A DNA stretch of 64,000 bases from Cordilura impudica (GCA_963682025.1 OY821519.1:12438168-12502167); one strand, 5' to 3'; positions 21,619 to 33,060 are shown, counted from the first letter of the stretch. Numbers and translations are program-made. The notes: a model not told the origin generated them from the sequence alone.

Positions 21619-21840
21619 TTTTCATTTCAAAATAAAGAACATTTTTCATAATTTGGGTGATTTTTCTTTTATTTTGGACAAAAAATCGTTTTTTTTTTTG
21701 TATTTGGGTGATTTTTCGTTTCTTTACTGGGTTATTTTTCCTTTTTTTTTTTTTTTTTTTGCGAGATTTCGTATTTTTATTTTTGGGTGATTTTTCATTT
21801 TTTTTTGGGCAATATTTTATTTGGGCGATCTTTCATTTTT

Positions 21841-22596
21841 ATACCCTATACCACTATGTGGTTTGGGTATAATGACTTTGTGCTGCTGTCTGTAACTACC
21901 AAAAATACTTGACCTAGACCCATCTGTTATTATAACGATCGACTTAGAATCACTTTCTGAGTCGATTTAGCGATGTCCATCCGCCCGTTTGTCCGTCCGT
22001 CCGTCTGTGTGTCCATGTAAACCTTGTAATCAAACTACTGGTCGCAAATATGAACATATTTGAAATATGATTTTTGGTGTATAAGCTTTTATCGGTCATA
22101 GGATCAAAGCTGTTGAAATTGGTGAAATTCGGTCCATGTTCAGACCTAGTCCCCATACAAATGACCCCTATGAAATCGACATAAATTGCCATAAGATTCA
22201 AATTATCACATAGATCTCAGTCAAATTGGGTTCGTATGTGTTTATTATATCCATTAATTAGTAGTCCAAATAAAATCCCTATAGGACAATTCTTTGTGGT
22301 AGGCCACATATAGAGCTACTTCCCGATCTTCACTTAAATCTATCAAAAAACAAAAATAGTGCACAGATTTTTCTCAAATTTGGTTTGTTTATATTTTCTC
22401 AAAATATAAGTGACTTCACCAAATATGGTCAGGATCGGTACATTTTTCGACCTAGTCCCCATATAAATATAGCATCCGATATGAACTTTTTCATATCTGC
22501 AGCCAAAAAAATTAATAACAATGCCACTCAAATCTGGTTTATGCTTACTTTCTATATCAAATTAGTTGGACCGAAGAGACAGGGTCTCTAAACCAT
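21841..22596 (+). mobile_element. Family A element, copy A4 (3' end missing)
   Basis: Begins ATACCCTATACC with ACCACTATGTGGT and has a (GTCY)n tract at about 21980-22010. It ends abruptly at GTCTCTAAACCATG without the 3' hairpin. It directly follows TTTTTCATTTTT. Confidence 0.78.
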
Positions 22597-23360
22597 GAAT
22601 GAATTCCAAAATTTAATTTCATTGATTTAAGTCTAAAAAAATCAATTCAGAAAAATAATTTAGTTTAGTCCTAAGAATCCAGTTTTTCAACTTCTCCTTT
22701 AGAGAATGGTACATCGAAATAAGTGCCACCTTAAACTTGGCCGTATATCATATGCTAAAACCGATTTTAAGCCTCATCTTGTCGTTGTAAGTACGAACCA
22801 AACATTTGCTAAAACAACAACAACAAAAGTCTCAAGTATCTTTTGAAAAATAGTAAGAAAAAAAAAAAGAATGTTTTTAAAACATGCATACAAATACAAA
22901 ACATAGAAAGAAAAATAAAAAATTACCAGCAACTGGGAGTACGAGTAAGTGATAAAGCGTTACGTTTATTGTGTTTCCAGTTAAGAAACAATTTTTTCTT
23001 TTTATCATTCATTCCACTTTTTTATTGTTAGTTCTTTTCTTTTGGCTGTTATCATAATAATAATAAAAAACATTCCTTGCAGAAAGCTAAAAATAATCAA
23101 ATCTCTTGTTGCTTTATTTAAAGAATTTATTTTACATTTCCAAAAGGATATCATTTTTTTTTTTATAAAGTATTTTGGTTAATTTTCATAAATTGCAGGT
23201 AATAAAGTTTTTTTATTGCTAAATCTATTCTTAAATCAATAACTGGGTACGAATAGGTTCCTGTTTTCAAACTATGCTAAACTTACACTTTTATATAGCA
23301 TCAGGGCTTCTAGATTTTATTTTTGAAAAATTTTCAAAAATTAATGTAATCAAAAAAGAA
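22597..23360. other. AT-rich sequence; no gene seen
   Basis: No recognisable coding or repeat family. A-rich and T-rich runs near 22855 and 23155. Confidence 0.45.
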
Positions 23361-23450
23361 AATTATAGTGGGTATAGACCGACTATATGATACCCTATAC
23401 CATGCGATTCGAGAAAGAGGATACCCTATACCATGCGATTCGAGAAAGAG
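23361..23450 (-). mobile_element. Family A 3'-end fragment with 31-bp duplication
   Basis: AAAATTATAGTGGGTATAGACCGACTATAT is the family A 3' terminus in minus orientation, followed by GATACCCTATACCATGCGAT. The 31-bp block from 23389 is perfectly duplicated at 23420-23450 (each copy ends TTCGAGAAAGAG). Confidence 0.75.
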
Positions 23451-23452
23451 CC

Positions 23453-24231
23453 TTGGATTCAACTTTGCAGAGGCAATAATAATCTAACCCGTAAAAACAG
23501 TTTTGATGTGTAAACATCTATACGCGCAGGGGGGTAAATTTCTATTTCACAATACAATCACAAAAACAGCGTAACTCATATCGGTGTGAGCTGAAGCAGA
23601 TAACGCTGTGTGACTTATAAAATTGTTTTTTTATGCCACTTTTTTAAAAGCGTCATCTATGTATTACTTATATACGTTTATATTGCGACATTTTTAACGT
23701 TTACAGCAAAGGGTTGTTGAATTAGCTGAAACAGTTTTTGCTATAAGTGATATATAGATGACGCTTTCTGTTTGATTTTAAAAAATGGCATAAAAAATCT
23801 TAAATTACTAGATGTTTACACATCTTCCCTGTGATCGGACTCACATGATTTTTTTATTAAAACACTTTCTTTCCTTATGCATATGAGTTTAGTCACAACA
23901 AGTCTATGCACCAAGTTTCAGATTGATTGTTTGAGGGGAAATGGGGTTTAAATCACTCCGTGGCTGTGCGTGACTATGCGTGACTGTGTGTGACTACCTC
24001 AAAATCAATCTTTAGCCACAACAAGTCTATGGACAGATCTATCGGATAAGGGGAAGTGAGGTTTTAATCTCTTTGTGACTGTGCGTGACTATGAATGACT
24101 GTGCATGCAACAAGACTATGGACCAATTGATCAGATCAATTGGATGAGGGGCAATGGGGTTGCCCCATGGCAGACAGAAAAATAGACAGACAGACAGAGA
24201 GTATGAGTTAAGAGAAAGAGTTTAAAAAATT
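23453..24231 (+). mobile_element. Family C element, copy C1, with family D inserted
   Basis: Left part: ATAATCTAACCCGTAAAAACA to about 23500. Then a family D element. It resumes at TTATTAAAACACTTTCTTTC (about 23857). The body contains three diverged units of CACAACAAGTCTATG...GTGACTGTGCGTGACTATG and ends in a (GACA)n tract with AGAGTATGAGTTAAGAGAAA. Copy C2 (31840-32205) shows the same sequence without the D insertion, which defines the nesting. Confidence 0.65.
23501..23852 (+). mobile_element. Family D element, copy D1
   Basis: The left end TTTTGATGTGTAAACATCTA and, near the right end, TAGATGTTTACACATC (23809-23824) form a perfect 16-bp inverted pair; each half also holds its own GATGT..ACATC palindrome. 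Beyond the right copy the family continues TTCCCTGTGATCGGACTCAC to ATGATTTTTT. Internal arms (ATGCCACTTTTTTAAAAGCG, ATCTATGTATTACTTATA) recur inverted, so the element can fold into a long hairpin. No coding capacity. Confidence 0.7.
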
Positions 24232-24623
24232 ACTCAGTTTCGACACCCACATTTATTGCTTGCATTCTTTTTTTCGTTAAGTTCTATTTAAATAGTTAAT
24301 TAAGAATTAGTTGAAGTAACATCTGGACGGATGCTGACGACAAACAAATCATTGGGTTCGAAATATTCCATCGGCATTTGCACATTTTATAAGGCATTGT
24401 AGTAGTGTATTTAAAGTGTTTTTTTTTTTTACTAAGTTTCAATAGATTCTCGTCCCATTTTTTCTACTCAAGGTCATCAAAATGGTTTTTTATCCCAAAG
24501 TTTAGACAAGACTCGGGTATATATCAATAATTACATATTCACTTGGCATTTCCGCCCTTCTGCACACCAACTTTGTTGTCAAAATTTAACACATAAATTT
24601 TAGATTTTTAAATTTTAGTTCAG
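24232..24623. other. Unassigned sequence with a diverged dispersed repeat
   Basis: The block about 24300-24365 (GAAGTAACATCTGGACGGAT, GCTGACGACAAACAAATC) is an inverted diverged copy of 12036-12110. No gene. Confidence 0.4.
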
Positions 24624-25060
24624 ATCCACACCTCAGTGGCAGAGGGTATATATAGGTTTGTCATTCCGTTTGTATATATTTGTTTGTATATTCTTCATCC
24701 CTATCACAACGCTAGTCGATATAGCGATGTGCGTTTTGTCCGTCTGTCCGTCTGTCTGTTAAAATCACGCTCATTCACAAACTAAAACATCCACCTGGCT
24801 ATTGTTACGTTAATATCATTTGCCATTACTCCCACCAAGTCGGCGTGTAAAATGTGGTTAATCGGGCATCATTGCGCTTAGATACAAGCAAAACTATGTA
24901 GACACCTCTAAAAAAAACAAAAAACCGAGTGTGTTAGTGCAATATTTTAGTGGTTGAATTTAATAGTTGTACAACAACATTCACGGTTCGAAAAAAGCCA
25001 TAAAAAAGATGCAATAATACCAACAAACATAACTACCATGAGCTATGTTAGTAGTTTTGG
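24624..25060 (+). mobile_element. Family F short element (mini-me/DINE-1-like), copy F1
   Basis: The 5' end has CCACACCTCAGTGGCAGAGG and GTATATATAGGTTTGTCATT, then GATATAGCGATGTGCG, TTTTGTCCGTCTGTCCGTCT and TAAAATCACGCTCATTC. A hairpin-forming 5' end with an internal (GTCY)n tract is the family A/mini-me layout with a different sequence. The 3' end is not clear. Confidence 0.5.
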
Positions 25061-25109
25061 CATATATTTTTTTATCATTATCACGATATAATAAAAAAAA
25101 TCGCCAATA

Positions 25110-26870
25110 TGAAAGAAAATCGAAAAATGAAAAACGAAAAATGAAAAACGAAAAATGTAAAATATAAAATGAAAAATTAAAAATGAAAACAGAAACATGA
25201 AAAATGATAAATGCAAAATGAAAAATAAAAAATTAAAAATTTAAAATGAAAAATCTAAAATGTAAAATGAAAAATTAAACATGAAAAATGAAAAATGAAA
25301 AACGAAAAATGAAAAACGAAAAATGAAAAATGAAAAATAAATGAAAAATGAAAAATGAAAAATTAGAAATGAAAAATGAAAAATGAAAAATGAAAAATGA
25401 AAACATAAAAATAAAAATTAAAAATTAAAAATTAAAAATTAAAAATTAAAAATTAAAAATTAAAAATTAAAAATTGAAAATTAAAAATTAAAAATTAAAA
25501 ATTTAAAATTTAAAATTAAAAATGAAAACTGAAATATGAAAAATGAAAAATGAAAAATTAAAAATGAAAAATGAAAAATGAAAAATGAAAAATTGAAAAT
25601 GAAAAATTAAAAATGAAAAATGACAAATTAAAAATTAAAAATTAAAAATTAAAAATTAAAAATTAAAAATTAAAAATTAAAAATTAAAAATTAAAAATTA
25701 AAAATTAAAAATTAAAAATTAAAACTTAAAAACTAAAAATTAGAAATTAAAAATTAAAAATTAAAAATTAAAAATTAAAAATTAAAAATTAAAAATTAAA
25801 AATTAAAAATTAAAAATTAAAAATTAAAAATTAAAAATTAAAAATTAAAAATTAAAAATTAAAAATTAAAAATTAAAAATTAAAAATTAAAAATTAAAAA
25901 TTAAAAATTAAAAATTAAAAATTAAAAATTAAAAATTAAAAATTAAAAATTAAAAATTAAAAATTAAAAATTAAAAATTAAAAATTAAAAATTAAAAATT
26001 AAAAATTAAAAATTAAAAATTAAAAATTAAAAATTAAAAATTAAAAATTAAAAATTAAAAATTAAAAATTAAAAATTAAAAATTAAAAATTAAAAATTAA
26101 AAATTAAAAATTAAAAATTAAAAATTAAAAATTAAAAATTAAAAATTAAAAATTAAAAATTAAAAATTAAAAATTAAAAATTAAAAATTAAAAATTAAAA
26201 ATTAAAAATTAAAAATTAAAAATTAAAAATTAAAAATTAAAAATTAAAAATTAAAAATTAAAAATTAAAAATTAAAAATTAAAAATTAAAAATTAAAAAT
26301 TAAAAATTAAAAATTAAAAATTAAAAATTAAAAATTAAAAATTAAAAATTAAAAATTAAAAATTAAAAATTAAAAATTAAAAATTAAAAATTAAAAATTA
26401 AAAATTAAAAATTAAAAATTAAAAATTAAAAATTAAAAATTAAAAATTAAAAATTAAAAATTAAAAATTAAAAATTAAAAATTAAAAATTAAAAATTAAA
26501 AATTAAAAATAATTAAAAATTAAAAATGGAAAATGAAAATTAAAAATTAAAAATTAAAAATTAAAAATTAAAAATTAAAAATTAAAAATTAAAAATTAAA
26601 AATTAAAAATTAAAAATTAAAAATTAAAAATTAAAAATTAAAAATTAAAAATTAAAAATTAAAAATTAAAAATTAAAAATTAAAAATTAAAAATTAAAAA
26701 TTAAAAATTAAAAATTAAAAATTAAAAATTAAAAATTAAAAATTAAAAATTAAAAATAATTAAAAATTAAAAATGGAAAATGAAAATTAAAAACTAAAAA
26801 TTAAAAATTAAAAATTAAAAATTAAAAATTAAAAATTAAAAATGGAAAATGAAAATTGAAAACTAATTTT
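25110..26870 (+). repeat. (AAAAATT)n / (AAAAATG)n satellite array
   Basis: Begins as mixed AAAAATGAAAAACG units (25110-25400), then becomes a nearly pure 7-bp AAAAATT array (about 25400-26507). Two blocks carrying the variant AATAATTAAAAATTAAAAAT then GGAAAATGAAAA (about 26505 and 26755) are about 247 bp apart, an emerging higher-order unit. It ends at about 26870. Confidence 0.95.
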
Positions 26871-28465
26871 TCAGCATTAAAAATGAAAAACAAAATATTA
26901 AAAGTTTTAATTTCTATCATTAGTTTCTTACCTGTTTTTATTATTTATTCTTATTTTTTGTATTAAATGTATCCTTAAATTAATATATTGCTAGCTAATT
27001 CAGATAAAAGTATTTTATTTTTAATATTAATAATTTTTAGGGAAGAATCATTTGATTTTTTTTTTTTTTTTGAATTATCGTATAACTTCTTAGGTCTTAA
27101 AACATTCTAATAGGAATCAAACTTTCGGTATTATAACGCCGACTACTTTGAATAATGAATTTCATTATTGTTCTATGAAGTACTTAAGGAATTTCTAGGA
27201 TTTCTACTCTAGAAATCAATTTAATTGGTATTGGAAATTAATGTTTCAGTATGGGCAACAGTTTTAAAGTAATCGCCGTACTCAACATTGGGTGTAATAT
27301 TGAGTTAAAGACGCAGGTGGATGGTATCAAAAAATTCGTTACAATTAGCCCTACATTCATATTAAATATTTATATTTAAATATTAAAACGACTCGAGTTT
27401 CAGTTTTTTTTTTTTTTTGTTGGTGCTGAAACATTGACTTAAGCAGTTCCAAGGAAGCCTAACGTCCCAGTTCCGTTTATACACAAGTTGTGCGCAAGCT
27501 TTAAAATTACAACTAAATTTGTCTTTAATTTATTCTTACAATCATCCTTTAAAGTTAATTAATGGATCTTCTAGCAGAAAACAGGAGATTGTGTTATCAG
27601 ACCATCTGTTATAATGAATTTTGTATTTAGTCAATGGCCCAAGTAAGTAATTCAAACAAAATCCAACAAATTAAAAAACGATATTCTTTTAGAATAAATT
27701 TAAATATTTAAAACTAACTTTGCAACAACACTTAAAATCTCATATATATGTATGGATTTGTCTATAAGACAAAATTATGTCAGTATATTATTTTTCATAA
27801 ACAAACAAGCCTACTTTAAGGTTATAATATTGAAAAAGTGAGCCCAAAATAATATGACAGTTGCTACAAAGCTTTCAAAGACTTTCATAAATGCTAATTT
27901 CAACACGTTGCCAGCCAACCCACAATTTCATATGAATATTTACAGAAATTTCCAATGACAGAATATGAGTTTATGAAGAGCCTGCCTGTCTGTCCGTTTC
28001 TGTGGGTATTTACAAGTGATACATATGAAAATTATGGAAAAAAAAAGCCCAAAAACACTTAAGAGTTTAATAAAAATCATATTTGCTGTTGTATAAAGAG
28101 GAACACAAAATGAAGCTATCGAGGATTTGTAGTGAACAAACAACAATAATGATAAGAATGATAAGAACTTTTCTACACTACACTATAATATTGCGATTCT
28201 GTATTGAACGTTTTTTTTTTTTTTGTTGGTTTTATATAACCAAACATTAATAATCCTCTAAGCAACTAACAATTTTTTCTTCTAAAGATTTTTACATATT
28301 TTTACTTAACTTAAAGGTGTAGAAACTGAATATTTCATTGCAAACAAAAATAAGGCTCGAATATTAAAATTTTTAGAAAAATAGAAAAAATCACTCATAT
28401 TTGAAACTATAAGAATCTAACGACTTACACTGCAATGAAATATTTTCAGATTAAGACTCATTATT
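26871..28465. other. AT-rich sequence; remnants only
   Basis: No gene seen. GCCTGCCTGTCTGTCCGTTT at about 27980-27999 is a (GTCY)n remnant of a mini-me-like element. Confidence 0.45.
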
Positions 28466-28625
28466 CAGAGGGTATATAAAAGTTTTTCATTCTGTTTGCG
28501 ATAATTAGAAAAAATCTTTTAAGATATATATATTCGTGATCCTTATAACAAGCGCAGTTGATATAGCAATGTCTGTCTGTCCATCTACGGAAATCACGAT
28601 CACGTCCTCAATAGATCAGCTGGCT
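28466..28625 (+). mobile_element. Family F fragment, copy F3
   Basis: AGAGGGTATATAAAAGTTTTTC, then GTGATCCTTATAACAAG, GATATAGCAATGTCTGTCTG and GGAAATCACGATCACG follow the order in F1 and F2. Confidence 0.6.
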
Positions 28626-29668
28626 GGCTTATTTTTAGTGAAAATTATGCACCCAATCTTGCATGCAAATAATATTATACCTGATCATCAATTACATCGC
28701 CGTTACAAAGGTACACCAGAACAATGCCATCATATAGCAAATGAAAATAAGGAATAATGCTCTGCGTTGTTTTTGGATATAAGACAACCTTTCGTAAGAG
28801 TCTGGTATCCAGGCCTTTTCTTTAAATTATTTTCTTTAAATTGTTCTTCCTGCACTTTCTATTTAGTTCTTAAGTCGTACCTAAAACATCGCAATAGTTA
28901 TGTAAAAGTAAACAATGAAATATCCAACATTTGTGATATCAAAGCTGGTATCCCTCAAAGAAGTGCCTGTGGATGAAGATGTGACTGTCGCTGTCAGATA
29001 TGCTGATGATACTACTTTAATAGCTGCAAAATCAAACCCTTCGAACTGGTCCAAAGAAACCTTTACAATATATCAAATTGGTTGAAAACATGGAATATCT
29101 ATAATATTAATAGGCTAGGCGATTTCTTGTGACCGATGTTTTGTTCTACCGTTTTATCCCGATTTTGACCAACTGCATATTATTTGAAAGGTATTTCCTT
29201 TTAGCCGTTTTGCAGATTTACAGATTTTTAAATTTTTACCTTTATTTCGAGTAATTTGCATTTAAAGTTGCTACTAACACATACATAAAATTATACATAT
29301 GCTATGTGTGTTTTGTTAAATTTGTTAATGTGGTTGTTAATGGGTTTGTTATCTTCATTTATAATAATAATAAACCATAAAAGTGTTGGTTTGTGAAATG
29401 GGTAAGTTGAAAAATAAAGCTGCCTAGAAATTGCACTCGAATTTCGAGAGCTGGCATCTGATAGTTTGTTTAATGCTGAAAGATCATCGCATATTAAATT
29501 TTCTTTAAGAAAATGTGATTGTCCTCCAATACTTCTAAATGGTGAAGAAATTCCTAAATAAGATTGTTTAAAGTATCTTGGAATGCACATAGATAGAAGA
29601 ATCATGTGGAGAAAACATATTGAAGTTAAAAGGGATCAATTAAATATTAAGAGTAAAAGAATTTACTA
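28626..29668 (+). pseudogene. Jockey-type reverse transcriptase relic with a Helitron inside
   Basis: RT fragments on the plus strand: ANNIIPDHQLHRRYKGTPEQ (about 28665-28725), FLDIRQPFVRVWYPGLFFKL (palm; the expected A-F-D is mutated to P-F-V), KVNNEISNICDIKAGIPQRS, then RYADDTTLIAAKS (about 28998-29036, catalytic YADD kept). Helitron B copy 29098-29464 interrupts here; the RT resumes with FNAERSSHIKFSL and CLKYLGMHIDRRIMWRKHIE (about 29472-29630). Stops and shifts are present throughout. It ends where family A copy A6 begins. Confidence 0.78.
29098..29464 (+). mobile_element. Helitron family B, copy within the RT relic
   Basis: Starts TCTATAATATTAATAGGC after host A and ends CTGATAG before host T (the consensus end CTGCTAG is altered by one base). 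The palindrome CTCGAATTTCGAG lies about 12 bp before the end. No target duplication. No coding capacity. Confidence 0.78.
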
Positions 29669-30167
29669 AGGTCGAAAAGTAAACCGATCCTGACCATATT
29701 TCGTAAGGCCACTTATTTTTTACAAAAACATGTACAAACCAAATTTAAGACAAATCTCTACAATACTTTTGTTTTTTGGTAGATTTAAGTGAAGATCGCG
29801 AAGCAGTTTTATATGGGGGCTGTGACTAAGTATTTTCCTATAGGGTTTACTTTTGGACTACTGATTAATGGTGTAATAAACACGCACAAATCCAGTTTGA
29901 CCTGTATCTTATGGCAATATAAGTAGATTTTATAAGTGTCATTTGTATCGGGACTAGGTCTGAATATGCATCGATTTTCATGCTATGGCCGATAGGAGTT
30001 TATGTACCAAATTTCATTAAAATATATTCATATTTGTGATTAAAAGGTTTACATGGACACAGAGACAGACGGACAGACGGACGGACATCGCAAAATCGAC
30101 TCAGAAAGCAATTCTGAGGGGATCAATATAATAAAAGATGGGTCTAGGTCAAATGTTTTTGGTAGTT
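29669..30167 (-). mobile_element. Family A element, copy A6 (both ends damaged)
   Basis: Minus orientation. GGTCGAAAAGTAAACCGATC to GGGTCTAGGTCAAATGTTTT, with (GGAC)n at about 30066-30088. The hairpin end is missing on the left; on the right the 5' end is replaced by hAT sequence, but a scrap (GTATAGGGTATAAAAATT, 31271-31288) survives just past the hAT terminus. Confidence 0.75.
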
Positions 30168-31270
30168 CTGAGGTCGTAAATTTGGTAATCAAGATTGTTA
30201 ACAGCATCTTGTCAAAACCACTCTACCATCGTCAGTTTAAAGAATTTTTTAACGAAATGGGGACTCAGTATTCCGACCTCATTTTTTACAATAAAGGAGT
30301 TTGAACGCTTTGCTTTGTGCTTCAATGAAATAAATGCATTCCTAAATGAAAAAGGCATTAATCACCCTGAATTAGAGAATGACAAATGGTTGATAAAATT
30401 TTACTTTATTGTGGATATCCAGCGAAATTAAATGAGCTGAAGCTAAAAGTGGAAGAAAAGGGAAACCCAGTCTATTTTTGGTAGAAGAATTGGTTTGTTT
30501 TGAAGATAAATTAATTCTTTTTACAGAAGATATTCATTTCGAATTTCTAAAGCCATATCGCGATAAAACCAGTGCAGGTGTTGACACGAATTACTTCAGA
30601 ATAGTTATAAAAAAAAATTAAAGATGAATTTGCTGACAATTCAAAACCAACAAAACCACTTTAGCATTCATAGTAAATCCTCTCAAACGAAATCCACATT
30701 GAGCCATTTGGAATTGATACTGGATCTCTAGAAATGCAATTGATCGATTTAAAAAGTAAACCTGGAGTGGAAAATCTACAGAGCTGAAAAACAAGTTGGA
30801 AGAGAGTGAGAGATCCAGAAATGTAAGTATGTAACGTTGCGTGGACAGCTTTAAAAGAAATGGCGCGAGTTGAGGCACTTATTTTACGTACGGACTAGTC
30901 TTCCAGATTGCTACAGTGAGCTGATGAACTTAACATTTTGGTTGCTGACTATCTTCGGATCGACATACTCGTGCGAGCAAGTGTTATTTTGTATGAATAT
31001 AATTAAAAAATAAAATAAAAAAATACGAAGCTAACTAACAAATGAAAATTTAGGGTCGTGCTTGAAATTTAAAACAAAAAGTTATGAGTCAAATTTATCC
31101 CATTGAATTTGTTTACTACTTATATATGACTAAATAGATATTTTTCCTATGAATAAATAGATATTTTTGATCAAAAAACTTTATTTATGCGAGTACTTTA
31201 AAAACTTTAAAATTTTGTAAATTGTTTTTTTTTTTTTGACTCTACCTACTCAAAAGGTTGCCGACCCCTG
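30168..31270 (+). mobile_element. hAT transposon, 3' half with right terminus
   Basis: The C-terminal half of a hAT transposase is followed by a hAT-like terminus, GGTTGCCGACCCCTG (31256-31270), whose reverse complement begins CAGGGGTCGGCAACC. The left terminus and the N-terminal half are absent. It interrupts or replaces the 5' end of A6. Confidence 0.72.
30171..31080 (+). pseudogene. hAT transposase C-terminal region (GTF2IRD2/ZBED-like), degraded
   Basis: The readable blocks match the hAT branch related to vertebrate GTF2IRD2/ZBED5 proteins: [14 protein letters not shown] with [18 protein letters not shown] (about 30171-30290), [18 protein letters not shown] and [17 protein letters not shown] (about 30300-30420), [10 protein letters not shown] (about 30536-30566), and the C-terminal dimerisation block IFGSTYSCEQV (about 30952-30985) with MNIIK. 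Stops occur in almost every segment. The branch name is from memory of the motif order and was not searched. Confidence 0.68.
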
Positions 31271-31472
31271 GTATAGGGTATAAAAATTAAATCAGTTGAT
31301 TTAGCACCAAATACTTAGAAAGACTTAGCAATCATTCTAACGCACTTGCAATTAGTTTATTGAACAATTACGATGAAGTTAAGAGACTTAAAAAACTCCA
31401 TATTATTGACTTACCATTTTTAATTTAAAAAGTGTATGTATGTAAGTAAAACTTTTATATATAAATATATAA

Positions 31473-31839
31473 GTAGCAGATTCCAGCACTCGAAATTCGA
31501 GTGCAATTTCTAGGCAGCTTTATTTCTCAACTTATCCAATTCACAAACCAACACTTTTATGGTTTATTATTATTGTGAATGAAGATAACAAACACATTAA
31601 CAATTGCATTAACAAATTAAATAAAACACACATAGCATATGTATAAATTTATGTATGAGTTAGTATGAACTTTAAATGCAATTTACTCAAAATAAAGGAA
31701 AAAATAAAAAAATCTGTAAATCTACAAAACGGCGAAAAAGAGCTACCTTTAAAATAATATACGTTTGGTCAAAATCGGGATAAAATGGTACAACAAAACA
31801 TCGGTCACAAGAAATCGCCTAGCCTATTAATATTATAGA
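31473..31839 (-). mobile_element. Helitron family B, minus copy
   Basis: The right end, reverse complemented, begins TCTATAATATTAATAGGC with host A before it. The left end gives CTGCTAC (consensus CTGCTAG) with host T after. CTCGAAATTCGAG palindrome at about 31490. 367 bp. It separates the C2 repeat from the preceding AT-rich DNA. Confidence 0.8.
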
Positions 31840-32205
31840 TAATCTAACCCATAAAAACATACTTTTTATTAAAACTCTTTCTTTCCTTATGCATATGAGT
31901 TTTGAATCTGTCCGTGAGTGTGCGTGACCATGCGTGACTGTGCATGACTAAATCAAATTTAATCCTTTTTTCACAGCGAGTGTATAGACCAAGTTTCAGA
32001 TCGATCGAATGGGGGGAAATGATATTTAGATCACTCCGTGTCTGTGCGTGACTATGCGTGACTGTGCGTGACTACCCCAATATTCACAACAAGACTATGG
32101 ACCAAGTTTCAGATCAATTGCAAAAGGGGGAATGGGGTTGTCCACGATAGACCGACAGACAGACGGAGAGTATGAGTTAAAAGAAAGAGTTTAAAAAAGA
32201 ACAAT
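31840..32205 (+). mobile_element. Family C element, copy C2
   Basis: TAATCTAACCCATAAAAACA, then TTATTAAAACTCTTTCTTTC (no D element between them), units with GTGACTGTGCATGACTA and GACTATGGACCAAGTTTC, and a closing GACCGACAGACAGACGGAGA, AGAGTATGAGTT. Confidence 0.7.
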
Positions 32206-32271
32206 ACGAGTAAATAAGAATAATAAATACTGATAAAAAAAAGCAATTAACATTAAATATTCAAGTAATAT

Positions 32272-32424
32272 ATATATAATATTAATAGGCAAGGCTATTT
32301 CCTGTGACCGATGTATCTTTGTCAGTTTTACCCCGGCTTTGACCAAACATACCTCATTTGAAAAGTATTTATTTTTAGCTGTCCACCAGATTTACAGATT
32401 TTTACATTTTTACATATCTTTTTT
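32272..32424 (+). mobile_element. Helitron family B, 5'-end fragment
   Basis: ATAATATTAATAGGCAAGGC, TTTCCTGTGACCGATGTATC and GTCCACCAGATTTACAG match the first 150 bp of the family; the rest is replaced by family F. Confidence 0.7.
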
Positions 32425-33060
32425 TATACCCTCCACACCTCAGTGGCAGAGGGTATATATAGGTTTGTCATTGCGTTTGTAACGTTCGAAATAAATTCCT
32501 GTATAGCAAAACAAGATAGTTTTTTAGTTTAAATGGTATTTACTTTTATTTATACTTCAGCTCTATCTAGGAGCTAAATTATTAATGGTTAATTGATTAT
32601 AAAATGTTCTTCTTTATATACATATTTTCAACCTATATTAACAACAATGTGTTACCTGCACTTGGGTCAGCATAAACATAAGTGTGCCAGCGTAACAACA
32701 ACATAAAATAACAATATACGCAGTCACACAATGTTTTGCAAATGCAGTGGTCAACAATATTGATATTTGTTATTTCCGCATTTGCAAATATTGTACGCTA
32801 TGCAGTGTGGGTATTATACAGCACACTACGAAAGTCGTGCTACGCTACACCTGAGACCCCAAAAAAATATATTTTCTTGATCCTTATAACAAGGGAAGTT
32901 GATTTACCGATGATCGTCTGTCCGTCTGTCTGTGGAAATCACGAACACGCCGTCAATATCTAAGCTAGGCCATTCGTTTTTGTATAAAATCGTTTATTAA
33001 CATCCCAAAGGAGTTGCTATTTAAAATCGTCAAAATCGGTCAAAGGGTTCACGAGCTATG
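32425..33060 (+). mobile_element. Family F element, copy F2, with a 380-bp insertion
   Basis: Begins TATACCCTCCACACCTCAGT with the hairpin partner GGCAGAGGGTATA, then GGTTTGTCATTGCGTTTGTA. It resumes at about 32860 with TTCTTGATCCTTATAACAAG, GATCGTCTGTCCGTCTGTCT and GGAAATCACGAACACG. The intervening 32478-32858 (TGTAACGTTCGAAATAAATT to CTACGCTACACCTGAG) is unrelated to F1 and could be a solo LTR, but no target duplication is visible. Confidence 0.5.

Larger units (their letters stand above)
19990..21838 (+). mobile_element. Candidate inverted-repeat unit carrying a RING-finger gene
   Basis: Left border: several copies of ATCGCCCAAA, AAAATCGCCAAAA and TTTCGCCCAAA at about 20006-20100. Right border: the same words inverted (TTTGGGTGATTTTT, TTTGGGCGATCTTTC) at about 21650-21835. 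Between them are a tandem duplication and one broken gene. The arrangement suggests a mobile unit with repeated inverted termini. I see no target duplication: the right side abuts family A copy A4 and the left side is plain AT-rich DNA. Confidence 0.4.

Noticed and set aside
25110..26870. Possible CRISPR-like regular array
   Set aside because: Period is 7 bp with no spacers; it is a simple satellite in a eukaryotic setting.
32478..32858. Solo LTR between TGTAACG and CGCTACA in element F2
   Set aside because: No target-site duplication and no second copy in the window; kept only as an unexplained insertion.
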